A stretch of 64,000 bases of DNA from Acanthaster planci (GCF_001949145.1 NW_019091448.1:497594-561593), one strand, 5' to 3'. Shown: positions 22,301 through 34,500, counted from the first letter of the stretch. Notes: generated by a model not told the origin, from the letters alone. Program-made: numbers and translations.

Positions 22301-25300
22301 ACAAGCCCCACTTCCTCCATTTTTCCAAAAACCCTGATGCTGATGCTTTTTTTATTTACCGTGGCCTAAGCAAGAAATAGACTAATCTCGGGTGATTCTA
22401 TTCTGTGGCGGCACCACACTAATGCACACATTTCTGAAACTTGAGGCACACGTGCATTTAGGGTAGTTGCAACTCCCTGCTAGTGAGAGGCATTAATTCA
22501 CATGTACAGCCTTAATGAAAAGCAACCGTGGTACATGTATAGTACACAGTAGTCATTTGCAAGAGTTCAACACCACCTGGAAGTTTATTGGTATTTCTGT
22601 GACTGGGCCTGCATTACATTGTCTCATTGAATGATTACATAAACATGTTTTTACAGTGGTGCATAACATCGATTTAGTACTACATATCCATTTGAATGAA
22701 ATTTTTTGCGAAGGCAGGTCTTGTACATGTATGACTTTCTGTCTGTAAGGCAGCATGGGTAAAAAAAGCCAGTCTAAGTAATCAGAACTAAAGGAGGGCA
22801 CACTAAATATTAGACTGTTAGCATTTCAAATCATGGAAATAGTCAAATAGCTGTTTAATCAAGATACTAAGGTTACACATTGAAAAGAAACATAAGTTGC
22901 CATGATTGGTTGGTTTAAGTTTGGTTTTTCTTCAGGTTAAAGCATTTTGTATGGGTGGTCCTAAACTTTTGCAAATGACTGTAATGATTTCTAATACCAG
23001 CTGTTGGGCAGAAGCATCCCTCTCATTGGTTGAAAAGAGCCATGTAGGTGGGCAGTGTTCAACAGGTTGCATCCAAATCTGTTGCCTAGAGCGAGATCAA
23101 GGTCTTCACTCCATTGGAAATATGCATGCTGACATTGTAATAGACAGACATCCCCAGAGAAGCTTGTTTTGGACACTGCTTCATAATAACCAGTCCTCAC
23201 GCCAGTCTGTGCTCATGCTCTGGTGTTACATGTACGTAAAATCATATTGAAATCAGAGGATTTGGGACTGTTAGGGCCATATAAAGGAGAACTGCATGTA
23301 CATGTACATTCATTGACCAGCAAAAGGTGCCTCTGTTACTTGGAAAATTGCGCCCTCTCTTGGTCCCACTCTGGACAGATACATGTACATGTATAATATG
23401 TACCACACAATATATTTACTATAGTAAATGTATATTGGGATGAGGTTTCCACTGGGTGCAACTTTCTTTTGATGTGCTAAATTCCCTGATTGCACTGCTC
23501 TGGGCTGTTGTCAGTTGGGGTGTAATATTAGAAATGTTCAGTCATCCAGTAACTCACTCCTTTGTCCCACTCTCGATCTGTTTCCTTAACAAGTAATCCC
23601 AACCAGTACAGTGTTGTGATGGTAATTTTAACTCCACGATGGTCACACACTCTAATGCATGTATGTGAAGTTCTTAAATGCTATCAATCCTCTTTTCAAA
23701 CTTTAATTAACAGAAACTTGAAAAACTTTTTTATTGAAGTATATAATGGGTAAACGCTCGGTCATTGTCCCAAATTAATTCTATAAAGCATTTGAATATG
23801 AATAGAACGCCTAAATAATGTGATGTTATATTATTGTTGATCTGTTATGAATGTGTATGTAAAGCGAACAAGAAAAATTTCCAAGTTTTTCAGTACAATT
23901 AAGAATATAATTAAATTGAATGTGTTTTTAATTTGGTTTCAGCAACTTGATACACTTCATCAGGAACTGGAGTGGGACAAAGAGCGGCTAGAGAGGGCAG
24001 GCTTTGACGTGAACAATTTGGGACCAAGGTGAGCTCGATAAACGCTGAAAACTTCTGTAATAAGCACAAAGTCTTCTGTGTTGAATTGTTCTTTAAATGT
24101 TAATCTTAATCTTGTCAAGAAAAATTGCTGTTATAGCGAATTATTACTTATGTTTTGGTTGGTACAGTTAGTCAATCTTGTTGCATGTTTTGTCCATAAA
24201 TCCACCCCAATCACCTTTCCTTTCTTATTTATGGTTGTGGAAGATTGCTTCAAAAAAGGGAAGATAAGGGGGAGATATTATACAGAATCAACGAATCACG
24301 AAGAGCGATTGGGTAATCGTGCAGATTGGCTGATCATGTCCAACCAAAATACTCTTAACGTGGAAGACGGAGAATACTTTTTAACATACTGTGTTATGTG
24401 CAGTATTTACACATTCACCTTGATTTTGCCCCTTGGCTTTTCCCTAGGAAACCCTCCTGAATCCTTCAAAATCCATCACTTTAAAAGAACCAGCTGGTTG
24501 ACTTAATCCGTGTGTAAAAAGAAATTGTGGCTGAGCTGTCTTCCTAAATGCTGTAAAATCATGCCCACTGCCCTGATGGATTTTGAAGGATCTTGGATGG
24601 TCATGGTTCATCAATCAAACCTGTGGGTAATAACAAGGGAGGGGGATCGTAAAATCTTAGACATTTCTGGGGAGTACGTAATTGTTATGCAGTCAAACCC
24701 AAGCCTGATAAGAGCTCTAACAAGGAGCAAGGAATTCAAATACCAGGTTCCAAGTCTTGGTACCAGTATAAACATTGTTTGTTTATTTTCTATTCTTGAC
24801 GACAGAGGGTCCCAAGGACCTGTTTTTACCCCCTTCTCGATGGGAATTTCTTTCCGAAAGCCGACTCCAAGAATTCCAGCCTCGCTTGAACACAAAGGCC
24901 ACCTGCCAAACCGCCAATTCTCGGTTTGTGGCCCAGCGTGCTCTGCACGCTTTGAATTACATGGTGAAAAGGCTGATTGTTCGTTGGCATGCGGCTCTAC
25001 TCACGCTTCCACATTCCCGTTGCCTCTTTTCAAAGTGGGGACTATTGTGAAGCTGGTGATTATGATGCAGATTCGGTCTTTTCATTTCTGGGCTACACAC
25101 AAGGATCAATTACCATATATGCAAGAGCCAGGGTCTGCCTTCTTTCACCGTGTTTGCTCGAGCATGGGCTGAGAATAATAGCTGAAAAGCGGGCTGAGGA
25201 TCTCAATTTTTACGGCGTGTCTTAACGCGTCCCGGCATCAAGGGGTCAAAGAGTTTTGATTGAAAGCTTTTGAGAAGTAGTGACCATCTCCCAATCCATA

Positions 25301-26526
25301 TTGGCAGCGGAGTTGGAGGCCCGTAGGTCACAGTTTTTAAGTAAACTTGTTCAACTCCTGGCAAGTGCCGTTGGTTAATTATTTGTATTGTGTATTGCAT
25401 TGTCTTTGTGTTATGCCAAATAAATACATAATGATTATAATTATCTCTACCTAAATTCCATCTTAAATGGTATGTTTCAGGAACCGAGCGTCTGGCTTCA
25501 GGAGTCAGGCGAAGGGCACAGACAGCGACGCCGACGACTACATCCTGAAGGCCAACCTACGCAAATGCCAGAGTGACCTCAAGACAGCTGAGCAGACCTT
25601 GCAGGAACGTGACCTGCAGCTAGCCCGGGCCAAGGAAGAGGTACATGAAATAATACTGGTTTTTTGAATTGGCACCCTGCTTGTGAGGGCATGGTACAAA
25701 GCAAGCACCCACTTAGTGTCAGCACTTTGCCATCTAATCAAAGTGAATGTGAGAACAAATTTTACCTTTTCAAGGCATTCACAGTGAATGTATTTGGCTT
25801 TCTGTTGTGCCAAGTATGACCTAGCCTTAGCTGTGTGAGCTTTAAAGGGGGCTTGCTTATCACTGGTTATTGAATAAAGTTCCTCAATCAATATGGATAT
25901 ACGTCTCGTTCAAAGATGTTTCCCCGAGTGTCTGAAAGATTTAGTTAGAGGGGAGGGTACCAAAGCACCAGTTTGCAGGCTAGTTTTATGCAGCAATTGT
26001 CAATGAAATTTCTGTGACTGCTTTTTCCCACCAGATTTTGTCACTGCAGACAGACAAGAAGAAAGACAAGGAGAAGATCAAACAGTTGGAGACGCAGCTG
26101 TCTGTGGCACTCAGCCAACTAAAGAACCAATCCAATTTGGGACAGGCATCGTTGGCATCTAGCGCGACGCTCAACCGACAGTCGTCCATACGCTCCCACG
26201 TATCCCTGGACCGCTTCAAATCACCGACGGACCTAAGCATCAACCAGCAGGCCCAGCTCAATCGGTCGATGTCGGGGAAAGAGAAAAGTGGCGGCGGCGG
26301 CAAGTCCCCGGCTGGCAAGAAGTATCCGAGCTCCACTGCAGACACATCTCCGGCCAATACCGCATCCAGTGGCGGCGGCAGCAGGAGGCGTAGGCATTCG
26401 TCCGTTGATGGGGCTGCCAGGGAGGGCGATGCCACACTTGACCTCCTGGGAAGGCCCAGAAGTTGGACTGCAGACTCGGCCAAGTCTCAGCCTCGGACAA
26501 TCAGTTCAGCATGCGCCATCATGTGA
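15712..26526 (+). CDS. coiled-coil protein with C-terminal CAAX box, 544 aa, six exons
   Basis: The exons 15712-16353, 18251-18424, 21853-21933, 23943-24028, 25481-25640 and 26035-26526 join in phase through GT/AG sites to 545 codons. Residues 1-180 are charged and low-complexity, with an SR-like segment near 87-110. Residues from about 180 to 413 have heptad-rich coiled-coil character, split by a short non-helical break (FDVNNLGPR) near 325. Residues 414-544 are a Ser/Gly/Arg-rich tail ending in CAIM, a CAAX box favouring farnesylation and identical to that of lamin B1. No intermediate-filament rod signature or lamin-tail domain is visible. I do not recognise the family; a membrane-tethered scaffold is an inference. 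An extra 5' exon cannot be excluded because the frame is open back to 15646. Confidence 0.8.
16862..17085 (-). mobile_element. truncated tRNA-carrying TIR element, inverted copy
   Basis: This is the reverse-complement counterpart of most of 17085-17408, lacking the outer left terminus. The tRNA-like block reads in reverse near 16965-17030 (GGGACTCGAACCCACGACC). The two copies make a palindrome of more than 400 bp inside the first intron of the coiled-coil gene. Confidence 0.75.
17085..17408 (+). mobile_element. TIR element carrying a Ser/Leu-type tRNA-like module
   Basis: Its inverted ends of about 45 bp contain TTGGGGAGATGTTAATTTAT and its reverse complement next to T-rich tips. Inside, bases 17205-17275 carry GGTGGTCGAGTGGTTAAG (A box) and GGGTTCGAGTCCCAC (a near-perfect B box). 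No protein is encoded. A third copy begins at 33817 and runs into the assembly gap. Confidence 0.8.
17205..17275 (+). other. tRNA-like module (class II type)
   Basis: A and B boxes are well conserved and correctly spaced, with a GTCTGC/GCAGGA anticodon-stem-like pair. Because it sits inside a multicopy TIR element and its acceptor stem is poor, I call it tRNA-derived rather than a functional tRNA. Confidence 0.5.
18251..18424 (+). CDS. coiled-coil gene exon 2
   Basis: Acceptor TTCTGTATAG and donor GAG|GTCAGT bound 58 codons beginning VAKYERELDGKRQEMQ and ending QQCVEYEQE. It is continuous coiled coil. Confidence 0.85.
18584..18628. other. assembly gap (45 N)
   Basis: The gap lies inside the tandem subrepeat array of the foldback left arm, where assembly collapse is expected. 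Confidence 1.
19515..20712 (-). pseudogene. Penelope-like element reverse transcriptase, internally deleted
   Basis: Reading leftwards, the frame opens NFVPTPAKPNRLSLLHDINK and continues with PFKPSSTWHP, then NPSVVIKPYDKGRG, the fingers region typical of Penelope-like elements. Near 20225 the frame shifts directly into FVHHLNQLHPTLKFTFEASE, which normally follows the catalytic Y-DD motif, then KVFTKPTETFQYF. The last recognisable block, LVRAKLIHAANDQ, matches the LxxxLVRAK box after the RT. The palm with the catalytic aspartates is therefore missing, and stops and frameshifts occur. No GIY-YIG endonuclease is visible downstream. It is a dead copy. Confidence 0.75.
21853..21933 (+). CDS. coiled-coil gene exon 3
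   Basis: Acceptor GGTCTGGACAG and donor GAT|GTGAGT bound 27 codons, IEEIERYLDRRQ to EEDLRLLDD, in phase 0. Confidence 0.8.
23943..24028 (+). CDS. coiled-coil gene exon 4
   Basis: Acceptor GGTTTCAG and donor CCAAG|GTGAGC bound an 86 nt exon reading QLDTLHQELEWDKERLERAG and then FDVNNLGP. It ends in phase 2, matching exon 5. Confidence 0.85.
25481..25640 (+). CDS. coiled-coil gene exon 5
   Basis: Acceptor ATGTTTCAG and donor GAG|GTACAT bound 160 nt. After completing an Arg codon it reads NRASGFRSQAKGTDSDADD and then a coil ending LQLARAKEE. Confidence 0.85.
26035..26526 (+). CDS. coiled-coil gene terminal exon
   Basis: Acceptor TTTTTCCCACCAG opens ILSLQTDKKKDKEKIKQLET. The exon continues through a Ser-rich tail and stops after SACAIM. 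The third-position GC bias across the exon supports coding. Confidence 0.85.
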   Translation: MLSLQTDKKKDKEKIKQLETQLSVALSQLKNQSNLGQASLASSATLNRQSSIRSHVSLDRFKSPTDLSINQQAQLNRSMSGKEKSGGGGKSPAGKKYPSSTADTSPANTASSGGGSRRRRHSSVDGAAREGDATLDLLGRPRSWTADSAKSQPRTISSACAIM

Positions 26527-27163
26527 ATTGCCGTTAGTCGGTGGGAAGCATCCTGAAGCGTTGGACCATGCACATCGGGAATGCAAGTGCAAATTTCTGA
26601 TGTCATTTTAGTCATTAAGACATCAATATGTTGTACTTACGAGTACATGTATTTCTGAACCCAAAGTCTGGAGCCCTTCATCGACTATTCAAAGGAAAAG
26701 TCGTCTTGTTTCTACTACATGTTTTACTGGGCCGTAACTTTACAAACACGCATAGTAAAGACAAGGTACACTACACAATGTAAAGAGTTCTATGCATGGT
26801 TTAACTACAGTTAAAGAGATCTCTCTCCAAGCATGGTTCACTGCATTTACACCAATGTAAATATCAAATATTTATTAGTGCCATGCAGTATCATTTTCTG
26901 AGTAAAACAAATCATACCTTGTAAATGATGAATGGAGGTGCCTCTAAAATGCCAAAGCACAAGCCAGTTTCTTGGGGAGCCAAACGCAGCTTGCATGATG
27001 CATTCTCAAGGAAGGGAGGTCTTTGTTGTCCCTCTGGGGCTTACAAAATAAGACCCATTGCATCTCCATTGTTGCCGAGTTCAAGCAAGAATAGTGTGCC
27101 TCTAATGAGGATGTGCCTAGCAAACCTCTCTTCTGTCAAATTCTGCTGTCCATTCCTTGAGCA

Positions 27164-27330
27164 ATACGGGTGTTTCACAATAGTTCACCTCCAAGAGTTT
27201 GCGACGCGTTGACCAATCACAGAGCCCGTCGATCCAATGCGTGTTTGAAAAGGGTCAACAGATTTTGCGCGTTGTGATTGGCCGACGCATTGCAGACTCT
27301 TGGAGGCGCACTATTGTGAATTGCCCGTAT
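27164..27330. mobile_element. 167 bp MITE, CCAAGAGTTTGC family, copy 1
   Basis: The element folds back almost over its whole length: ATACGGGTGTTTCACAATAG on the left matches ATACGGGCAATTCACAATAG in reverse complement on the right. It lies between the two convergent genes. A second copy is at 44143-44290 in a KNTC1 intron. Confidence 0.8.
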
Positions 27331-27677
27331 TTTAACCGTGAAGATAAATTCTTGTTTGAAAGACAAAACTGACTTAAGCTGTGACCTCCCGAGTAATGGT
27401 AGTTGCAGGATGAAATCCCTGTCTGTACTGGCCTATTATCGTGGGTACTTTTGATCAGTCCCTTGTTTTGATGACATTACATGTAGTTAGAAAGTCATGG
27501 AACTAACTTGCTCCAAAGGGATATTCAGAAACAAAACCCAAAACAGCAATGGCATTAAGCAAAATGCTACAGAAGCTACTTGTTAATATTAAAAAGATTA
27601 CTATTGGGGTTCCTCTTTTTTACACAAAAGATTAAATAGTCAGATTTTCTGATGCATTATTTTGACGGTTCTGGATC

Positions 27678-27683
27678 AATAAA
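27678..27683 (+). promoter_or_regulatory. candidate polyadenylation signal of the coiled-coil gene
   Basis: This AATAAA lies 1.15 kb downstream of the CAIM stop codon. No earlier AATAAA was noticed in the intervening sequence. Assignment is by position only. Confidence 0.35.
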
Positions 27684-28466
27684 CAAACAAAACAAATTTT
27701 GTAATCTTCCAATGGCTTTCAATAATGTGATAGAACATCACATGTAAGAGTCATACAAAATGAATGTAACTGACCTCAAATTCTAAACTAGTATCCTGGT
27801 TGATAGGGCACATATTTAAGTACTTAGGGTGTTAAACTAAAGATCTTACTCATGTCTAAGCCATTGTTGGTGTTATTCCCAGAATCCGTTTTATAAATTG
27901 TAAACTGTCCATAAGCATGGCACCAGTTTGTTCTACAGATGTTGTGCATTTCAACCCTCCGTTTCAACACTGGCGTTAAAAACACTGGTGCATTTTTGAT
28001 GTTCCTACCAAGAGGTTGCAACAGAAAAGCCATTCTTCTCAATGCATTGTGGGAAAGTGGTTGACAAATTCTGTTTGCTGGCTATGTGTGGGGAATTCGA
28101 ATCATTCCTGACGTTTGTCAGGGAAGAATATTCGTCAGTGTATTTTAAGTAGCAGTTGCAATGAATCTTTTGCATGAGATGCTCCAATCTATCAAAAGTT
28201 TCCCCAAGTTGTCAACTAGCATACTCTCAACTGCAAATCAACTGCAAGGCGGCCATAGTTTTGTCGACTGTAAACTGGAAAAATGGTCTCTGTGGCAGCC
28301 TCTTGGTGGTGCACTGTATTGTGAATCACCACTACTGTAGAAAATGGAACAGCGCTGAGTTGGAGGGTCTTAAATTGGGTACTGACTTTGTGACACTGAA
28401 GCTTTACGATGAAGCCAAGGATTGGATGGGACATCTTGCAGTTGGTAATCAGCCCTAGGTACTCGC

Positions 28467-28568
28467 TTAAACACTTGGTGTGCTACTCAGCCTAGCAGCA
28501 TCACCATTGCATTGAGGAAGAGGCAGCGTCGAGGTCAGGTCACTCAATCCGTGGTGATCCATGTATGC
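28467..28568 (-). CDS. KNTC1: candidate KNTC1 terminal exon
   Basis: A strong acceptor (CCTTTTTTCAACTGACAG) in the right phase opens AYMDHHGLSDLTSTLPLPQC and a stop after STPSV. GLSDL sits where vertebrate KNTC1 ends in FLSGLS, which would make the product about 27 residues longer. No transcript evidence is available. Confidence 0.5.
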   Translation of the reverse strand, partial: AYMDHHGLSDLTSTLPLPQCNGDAARLSSTPSV

Positions 28569-31500
28569 CTGTCAGTTGAAAAAAGGTACAAAATGAACAA
28601 AATCAATCTGAATGTTCAAATGTGAAGGTGATTTAATGCCATTATGGACATGTCTACACAGAAATTTCACTGGCGTTCGAGAGGTACATATGTTGTTACC
28701 ATAGAGCCCTGTTGTTACCATATGAGCCCTGACTCGTGTACAAAGTGATGCCCGCTGGGCGCATCCATGTTTGTGCACTATGGGAAAACTTGAAATTTTG
28801 TACGGCTATTTGCATATTTGCATTTGTATTCTAAAAACGATACGTCAACAAAGCCGATAGGCAAACAACCTGAACGCACAATCAGTAAAAGAGCGTTTCA
28901 TTTGCTCTGCGCCAAAAAGTGCAAACGTGTGCGCTTCATTCATATAATGCGCTTCACATGGATTTTATTGTGACGCTTTATAAATCAGACTATATTATTG
29001 GTACTGAACGCTGACTAACTTAATTACGACTTAATTTAGCTGTACTTATTCACTGAAAGACGGCCACCGAAAAACGTGCATACGAAATCAGACGACCTTA
29101 CTTGAATGTTGGGGAAACCTTGGTCTTCAAATAATCAGCTATCGATGTAAATAAATGTGCCATTGCTCTGTACGTGAGCGCCTTATTCAAAAGACGCGCC
29201 GACGTTTGTGTATGTTGTACCTGCGCGTTGTAGTTAGAGTACATTATTTGATATTCGTTCTGATTTCAAAGGTTCAACAAGCACTCACATGGATTTAAAA
29301 TGTCTGCGCCCAGGACTGCATTAGATTTTCTTCGCATGAAGAATGAGAAGTTAGCTCTGGTTTTTTTCATATACAGCTCTACGGTTGTTACCCACATACA
29401 CAGTGGGCAGGGCTTCATACATGCAGTCTCTCGGCTCCAACAAGAAATACCTCCTCACTTGCAAAGAAAAGGGTGCTGGGTCAGAAATATCCACCTGGGT
29501 TGGAGCATACGTACGGCATGCAGGCAAAGACCGTGCACTTCAACAGAAATGGATCGTAGTTCTCGCGATGATCCGCGCCAAACGCGCATGAACCTGTGTG
29601 CGCACGCAGCGGCTTCCCACCGACGTGACAGCGTGACAGCATGCCCGCGCATCAGGTCTTCACAGTGAGCCTCGTCGTCAACGGCAGCAGTATTTGCATG
29701 ACTCGAGTCACAGGTCGGTAGAACACAGAATCCTACCTTGAGTTGCAGCACGTCATTTGGAGTGCCGGAGTCCGAGACCAGAGCACTTGGTGAGCCAGGA
29801 TTATTGCTGTAATAGACTCTGATCAAGCTGACTGCGTCATCATACCTAAGGACGTCAAGAAATGTTGGCCTCCATGAAAGATTTGTCATCCTTGAATTTG
29901 AAGATAGTTGTTGGATGTAAATCCAGAAGTAATTGTTGACTTGCTGTAAACCTGATCCCTTTCTTTGGGGGGGTTGCCGCCGCCTTAAACGCAGAAACTT
30001 TCTTTCTTGGAATGCTAAAGCTTTAGATAATGAATCATGAATCTGAGTTACTTGTACAACGAGGTGCGCAGGATTGTGCAAAAGTCTTTTGACCCGATTC
30101 TGAAATCTGAGTCCTTTTGGAAAACATGTATTTGTATATTCCTTGTGCATGCCCATGTCGTATGTAACCAATTAACACATGCATTTCTTCTTATAAAAGC
30201 CAGCAGCCAACACCACAATGGTATTTCAGTGTACTGTACATGGGACTCAGGAAAAAGACTCAACTGCAACAGTGTCAGGTCATTTTAGTAAAAAGCGCAC
30301 CGAAAAGATGTGGTCACTGAACCCTCAAATGTCCAGCGTGCCAAAGGCTAGCCAGGCACTGTAGCGAAAATCTCTTTGTCTAGATGGTTAAAAAAGGTGA
30401 CAAGGTAAAAAAATAGTCACACAAACCAAGAACATCAGGGGCCGTCAGGCTGTGATATCTTGTAATTTAAAAAGAGTTGGACTTTTTGAAAATAATCCCA
30501 TGTCTGGGACAAGTTCATCATTAAACAATACAAGCGTCAACTCGTTAAATTAAACAAATTCTCCTGAAGTTGACAGCCAACATCTGGCCTGAAATGTGAC
30601 ATCAGCTGAGCTTTACTTGAAGCTCTCTAAACAGTGCAACTCTTGCGACAGCTTCGTTCTACATGTACCTTTTAGCCAGCAGGCATTTTCGAAGCAAGCC
30701 TTGGATCTGGTCTTCGTTGACCAGGTAGTTGACCAACTCGGGGAAGTGGGGAGTTGTCAGCAGGGCCTCATAGCTCGCTGTCTGCTCGATATAGTGGAAT
30801 ATGCAGTTCTTAATCTTTAGAAAAAAAAGGAAACTATAATCATAAACACCATGATGGGAAACTTATCTGCATTTCCTATTAGAAAAGCTTGGTCAGAATT
30901 ACAGATTTTTATTCAAAATAAAAATCTCTAGTTCTGACCAAGCTAAAATAATTTAGACATTTTGGGGATGTCAACTTCATGAAAAACCAATTCAGGCCGT
31001 GGCAGATGTTTTGGGGTAGGGGATACAAATAAGGTACAGGAGAACTGGTGAAGGAGTTTCATTGATTTGTAACCAAGCTGAACAACTATGGAGCACATTC
31101 TTGGAATATGTTGATCAGTAAAGAGGAATCTGGGAAGGGACTAAGAACAAAAGCAATGTTTGGTCAGAATTGATGGAATCAATTTGAAGGTCAGAATCTG
31201 GAACTAGACTTCCTGTAGTAACTGACGGTACTTGTAGTTGTCAATTGTCAATTATAGACACCACACCTTGATAATGTGTTCACAGATCAGACAATCAGCA
31301 AGTTCACTCGATTACGAAGAACTGTCATGCCAGCTTGGACATGTTCGACGTGTCTGAATCGGTGTACTCAAGTGTACTGATGCTCTTCAATGACCTATTT
31401 AGAGCATGTACTGCTGAAATACTGAACTGGCTCATGGGGGGGGGAACAGCATGCAGAGCACAACAAAGCAAGGAGCTTCATTTTTTTTCTTCCAGTGAAA

Positions 31501-34500
31501 AAATGTGACACCAGCAAATTGTGAGTGATACAGATAGTAAGTTCAAGACAAAAATTGCACTTTTATTGTGACATGCCCGTTTCTGTGAGGGAAGTTTGGA
31601 GCTGATTTGATTTCCTCCAAACTGTGCCTACCTTCCCCCAGTTTGGGACAGACTCACCTGTTCAGCTGTGGTCAGGAGCTTCTTCTCCTTCTGCATGGCC
31701 GTTATCTCATCCAGGATGGCGATGTATCGCTTCCCACCCAACAGGGCCTGCAGGAAAACAAGTTGGATGCAGTCGTTAAGTTAGATCGATGATGGGGCAT
31801 TAGTGAGCGGTTCCTGGAAGATGAGTCTTATGGGGGCCCCTTTTCAATAATCTTGTTTTAGTTTGCAGTAGGAGTAAACTGAGCTTGTCGTGTTGATGTA
31901 CCTTTGATTTTGGCACCATGGGCAATGTAGGGTTGTGTATGATGAGTGAAATGTGTTGAGAGTTACCGCTGACTGACTTAATGCAGAGTCTTTGTCAGGA
32001 CTTTTACACAAGCCTTGGTTTATTGGTGGACGGAAAAGGGGACCACGTAGGACGACATGCGTCACATGCATATGATGCTCAGGACGCATAAAATACGTGC
32101 TGTACACTTTCTGAGCATGATGCATGTGATGCACGTCGTTCTGTGTGGTCCCCTTTTCCGTCTACCCATTTTATTAGGTTGGATCACTCTGCTGGTCTTC
32201 TTGTCGATATTGCCCAAGTGATGAATGAAACGATGGACAGTGAGTATGATCATGGTACAATGCAGCATCTTTACAGTCCTTCTGAAGCATGGGCTCTGTG
32301 CAGTGGAAGGACCACTTCAAATGCAGGAAATGACCTCATAAATTGAGTCTGGCAATAGTCTTTTGCATGTTATCCTCACTTTGATTGTTGATCCAGTTGG
32401 TACATAGATCTACCGATTGTTTTGGTCACATATGTAGCATCGTTTTGAAGGACTCTACCTAAACTAAAAGAGATCATAAGTATTGATTTTTGAGGGGGGA
32501 AAACTAGAGAAACCTGAGGAAAAACCCTCATGGCACAGGAGAGAACTAACCAACAAGTCTACTTACAAATGGCTCAGGCTAGGAATAGAATCCAGAACTA
32601 CGGTGGTGAGAGGCAAGTGCTTTACTACCTAGCGCTACCTATGCCACCCATTCAATATCAGTAGCAATGAGATTTTTGTCCTGGTCTGAAGGCAACCTGT
32701 TAACATTTTTACCTCAATCTGTTTATCTCTCTTTGGCTTATCGTTAATGTACATCAGACAACCCATGGCGAATGCGTACATCTCCACCTTAACAAACTGC
32801 CTGCATGGCTCCATCATGTCCAAGTCGTGAACGATGGGACATCTAGAAAGAGATAGAATATAGAATGATGTCATAAAATTTCAGGCCCCCAAATGATCAA
32901 TCCATCATCTCAATTGGATCAATGTCTATGCCTTTAAGCAGAGTAGTGTACAGGCCCAGCTGGGCATACAGAAACAGGCTACAAGTTGCTGACAGACTGC
33001 GCACAAGGCAAGCTTTGTGACGGTGAAGCTGGAACTCAAAATTGATTCTAAATAAAGAATTCTGGTCCTTTTTATGTTATGGAAATCTACTGCATAATAT
33101 TCACGTCAAAAAAGGTGGACTTTGGTTGTTGCACCTTTTGGCCTGGTGCCCAAGTACATTCGGACCCACTAAAACATAACTTCACGTTCAGTGTGAAACA
33201 CAGTTGTGTCACTTTACTGTTTGTTACACCCGTGCAACCTTCACACTCACCAATACAAATGCAAGCTTTTTTAGACAGGTGCTAGTGCATGAAAACACTT
33301 GAGAAGTAACATTGACAACATGCCTTGTTCACATTTGTGCTTTCTTATGGCAATCAGGTAAAGAACACTCTCATACATCCCAACTCGACTCCCAATTAAA
33401 ATACACTTTTAAAGAAAGTGTGATGTCTTCAGGGTATTTGCCATTTTTCCAACACTGAATTTTATTCAACTGAATCGGGGGAAAAAACCCAAATGAAGAG
33501 ACACTGTGTGAAACAGACCCACTGACCTTTGCAGTAACACTGCTGTCTGTCTGCACGCTTCCTCCTGCTCCTCGGTCAAAGGCGGGCACACTGGGGGAAA
33601 TTCAAGGGGATATATTGAAATTATCCATTTTGCATGATATTCTACACTTTGGAAAAGCATCGCTACCATTTGATTATCTAGCAGAGAGTGATGAAATTAC
33701 ACACTACTCATAGATTGTATTCCTCAAAATTCTTTTGCAAGGAAAGGGCATTTAACCACTTGCAGAGAGTAATATTTTGGTAAAAGCCACACTTCAAAAC
33801 AAATAAAAGCATTTTTAAGATGTATTTTTTTTTTGCGTTGGGGAGATGTTAATTATATAACGGCTTTGCCCTTTACCCAACGTATATTAANNNNNNNNNN
33901 NNNNNNNNNNNNNNNNNNNNNNNNNNNNNNNNNNNNNNNNNNNNNNNNNNNNNNNNNNNNNNNNNNNNNNNNNNNNNNNNNNNNNNNNNNNNNNNNNNNN
34001 NNNNNNNNNNNNNNNNNNNNNNNNNNNNNNNNNNNNNNNNNNNNNNNNNNNNNNNNNNNNNNNNNNNNNNNNNNNNNNNNNNNNNNNNNNNNNNNNNNNN
34101 NNNNNNNNNNNNNNNNNNNNNNNNNNNNNNNNNNNNNNNNNNNNNNNNNNNNNNNNNNNNNNNNNNNNNNNNNNNNNNNNNNNNNNNNNNNNNNNNNNNN
34201 NNNNNNNNNNNNNNNNNNNNNNNNNNNNNNNNNNNNNNNNNNNNNNNNNNNNNNNNNNNNNNNNNNNNNNNNNNNNNNNNNNNNNNNNNNNNNNNNNNNN
34301 NNNNNNNNNNNNNNNNNNNNNNNNNNNNNNNNNNNNNNNNNNNNNNNNNNNNNNNNNNNNNNNNNNNNNNNNNNNNNNNNNNNNNNNNNNNNNNNNNNNN
34401 NNNNNNNNNNNNNNNNNNNNNNNNNNNNNNNNNNNNNNNNNNNNNNNNNNNNNNNNNNNNNNNNNNNNNNNNNNNNNNNNNNNNNNNNNNNNNNNNNNNN

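Noticed and set aside
24510-25172. 220-codon plus-strand open frame in a coiled-coil gene intron
   Set aside because: It lacks domain features and codon bias and lies between well-defined exons 4 and 5; it is probably a chance frame.
29455-30171. 238-codon minus-strand open frame
   Set aside because: Only 29737-29845 resembles KNTC1. The rest crosses the predicted donor and acceptor and has no homologue-like content.
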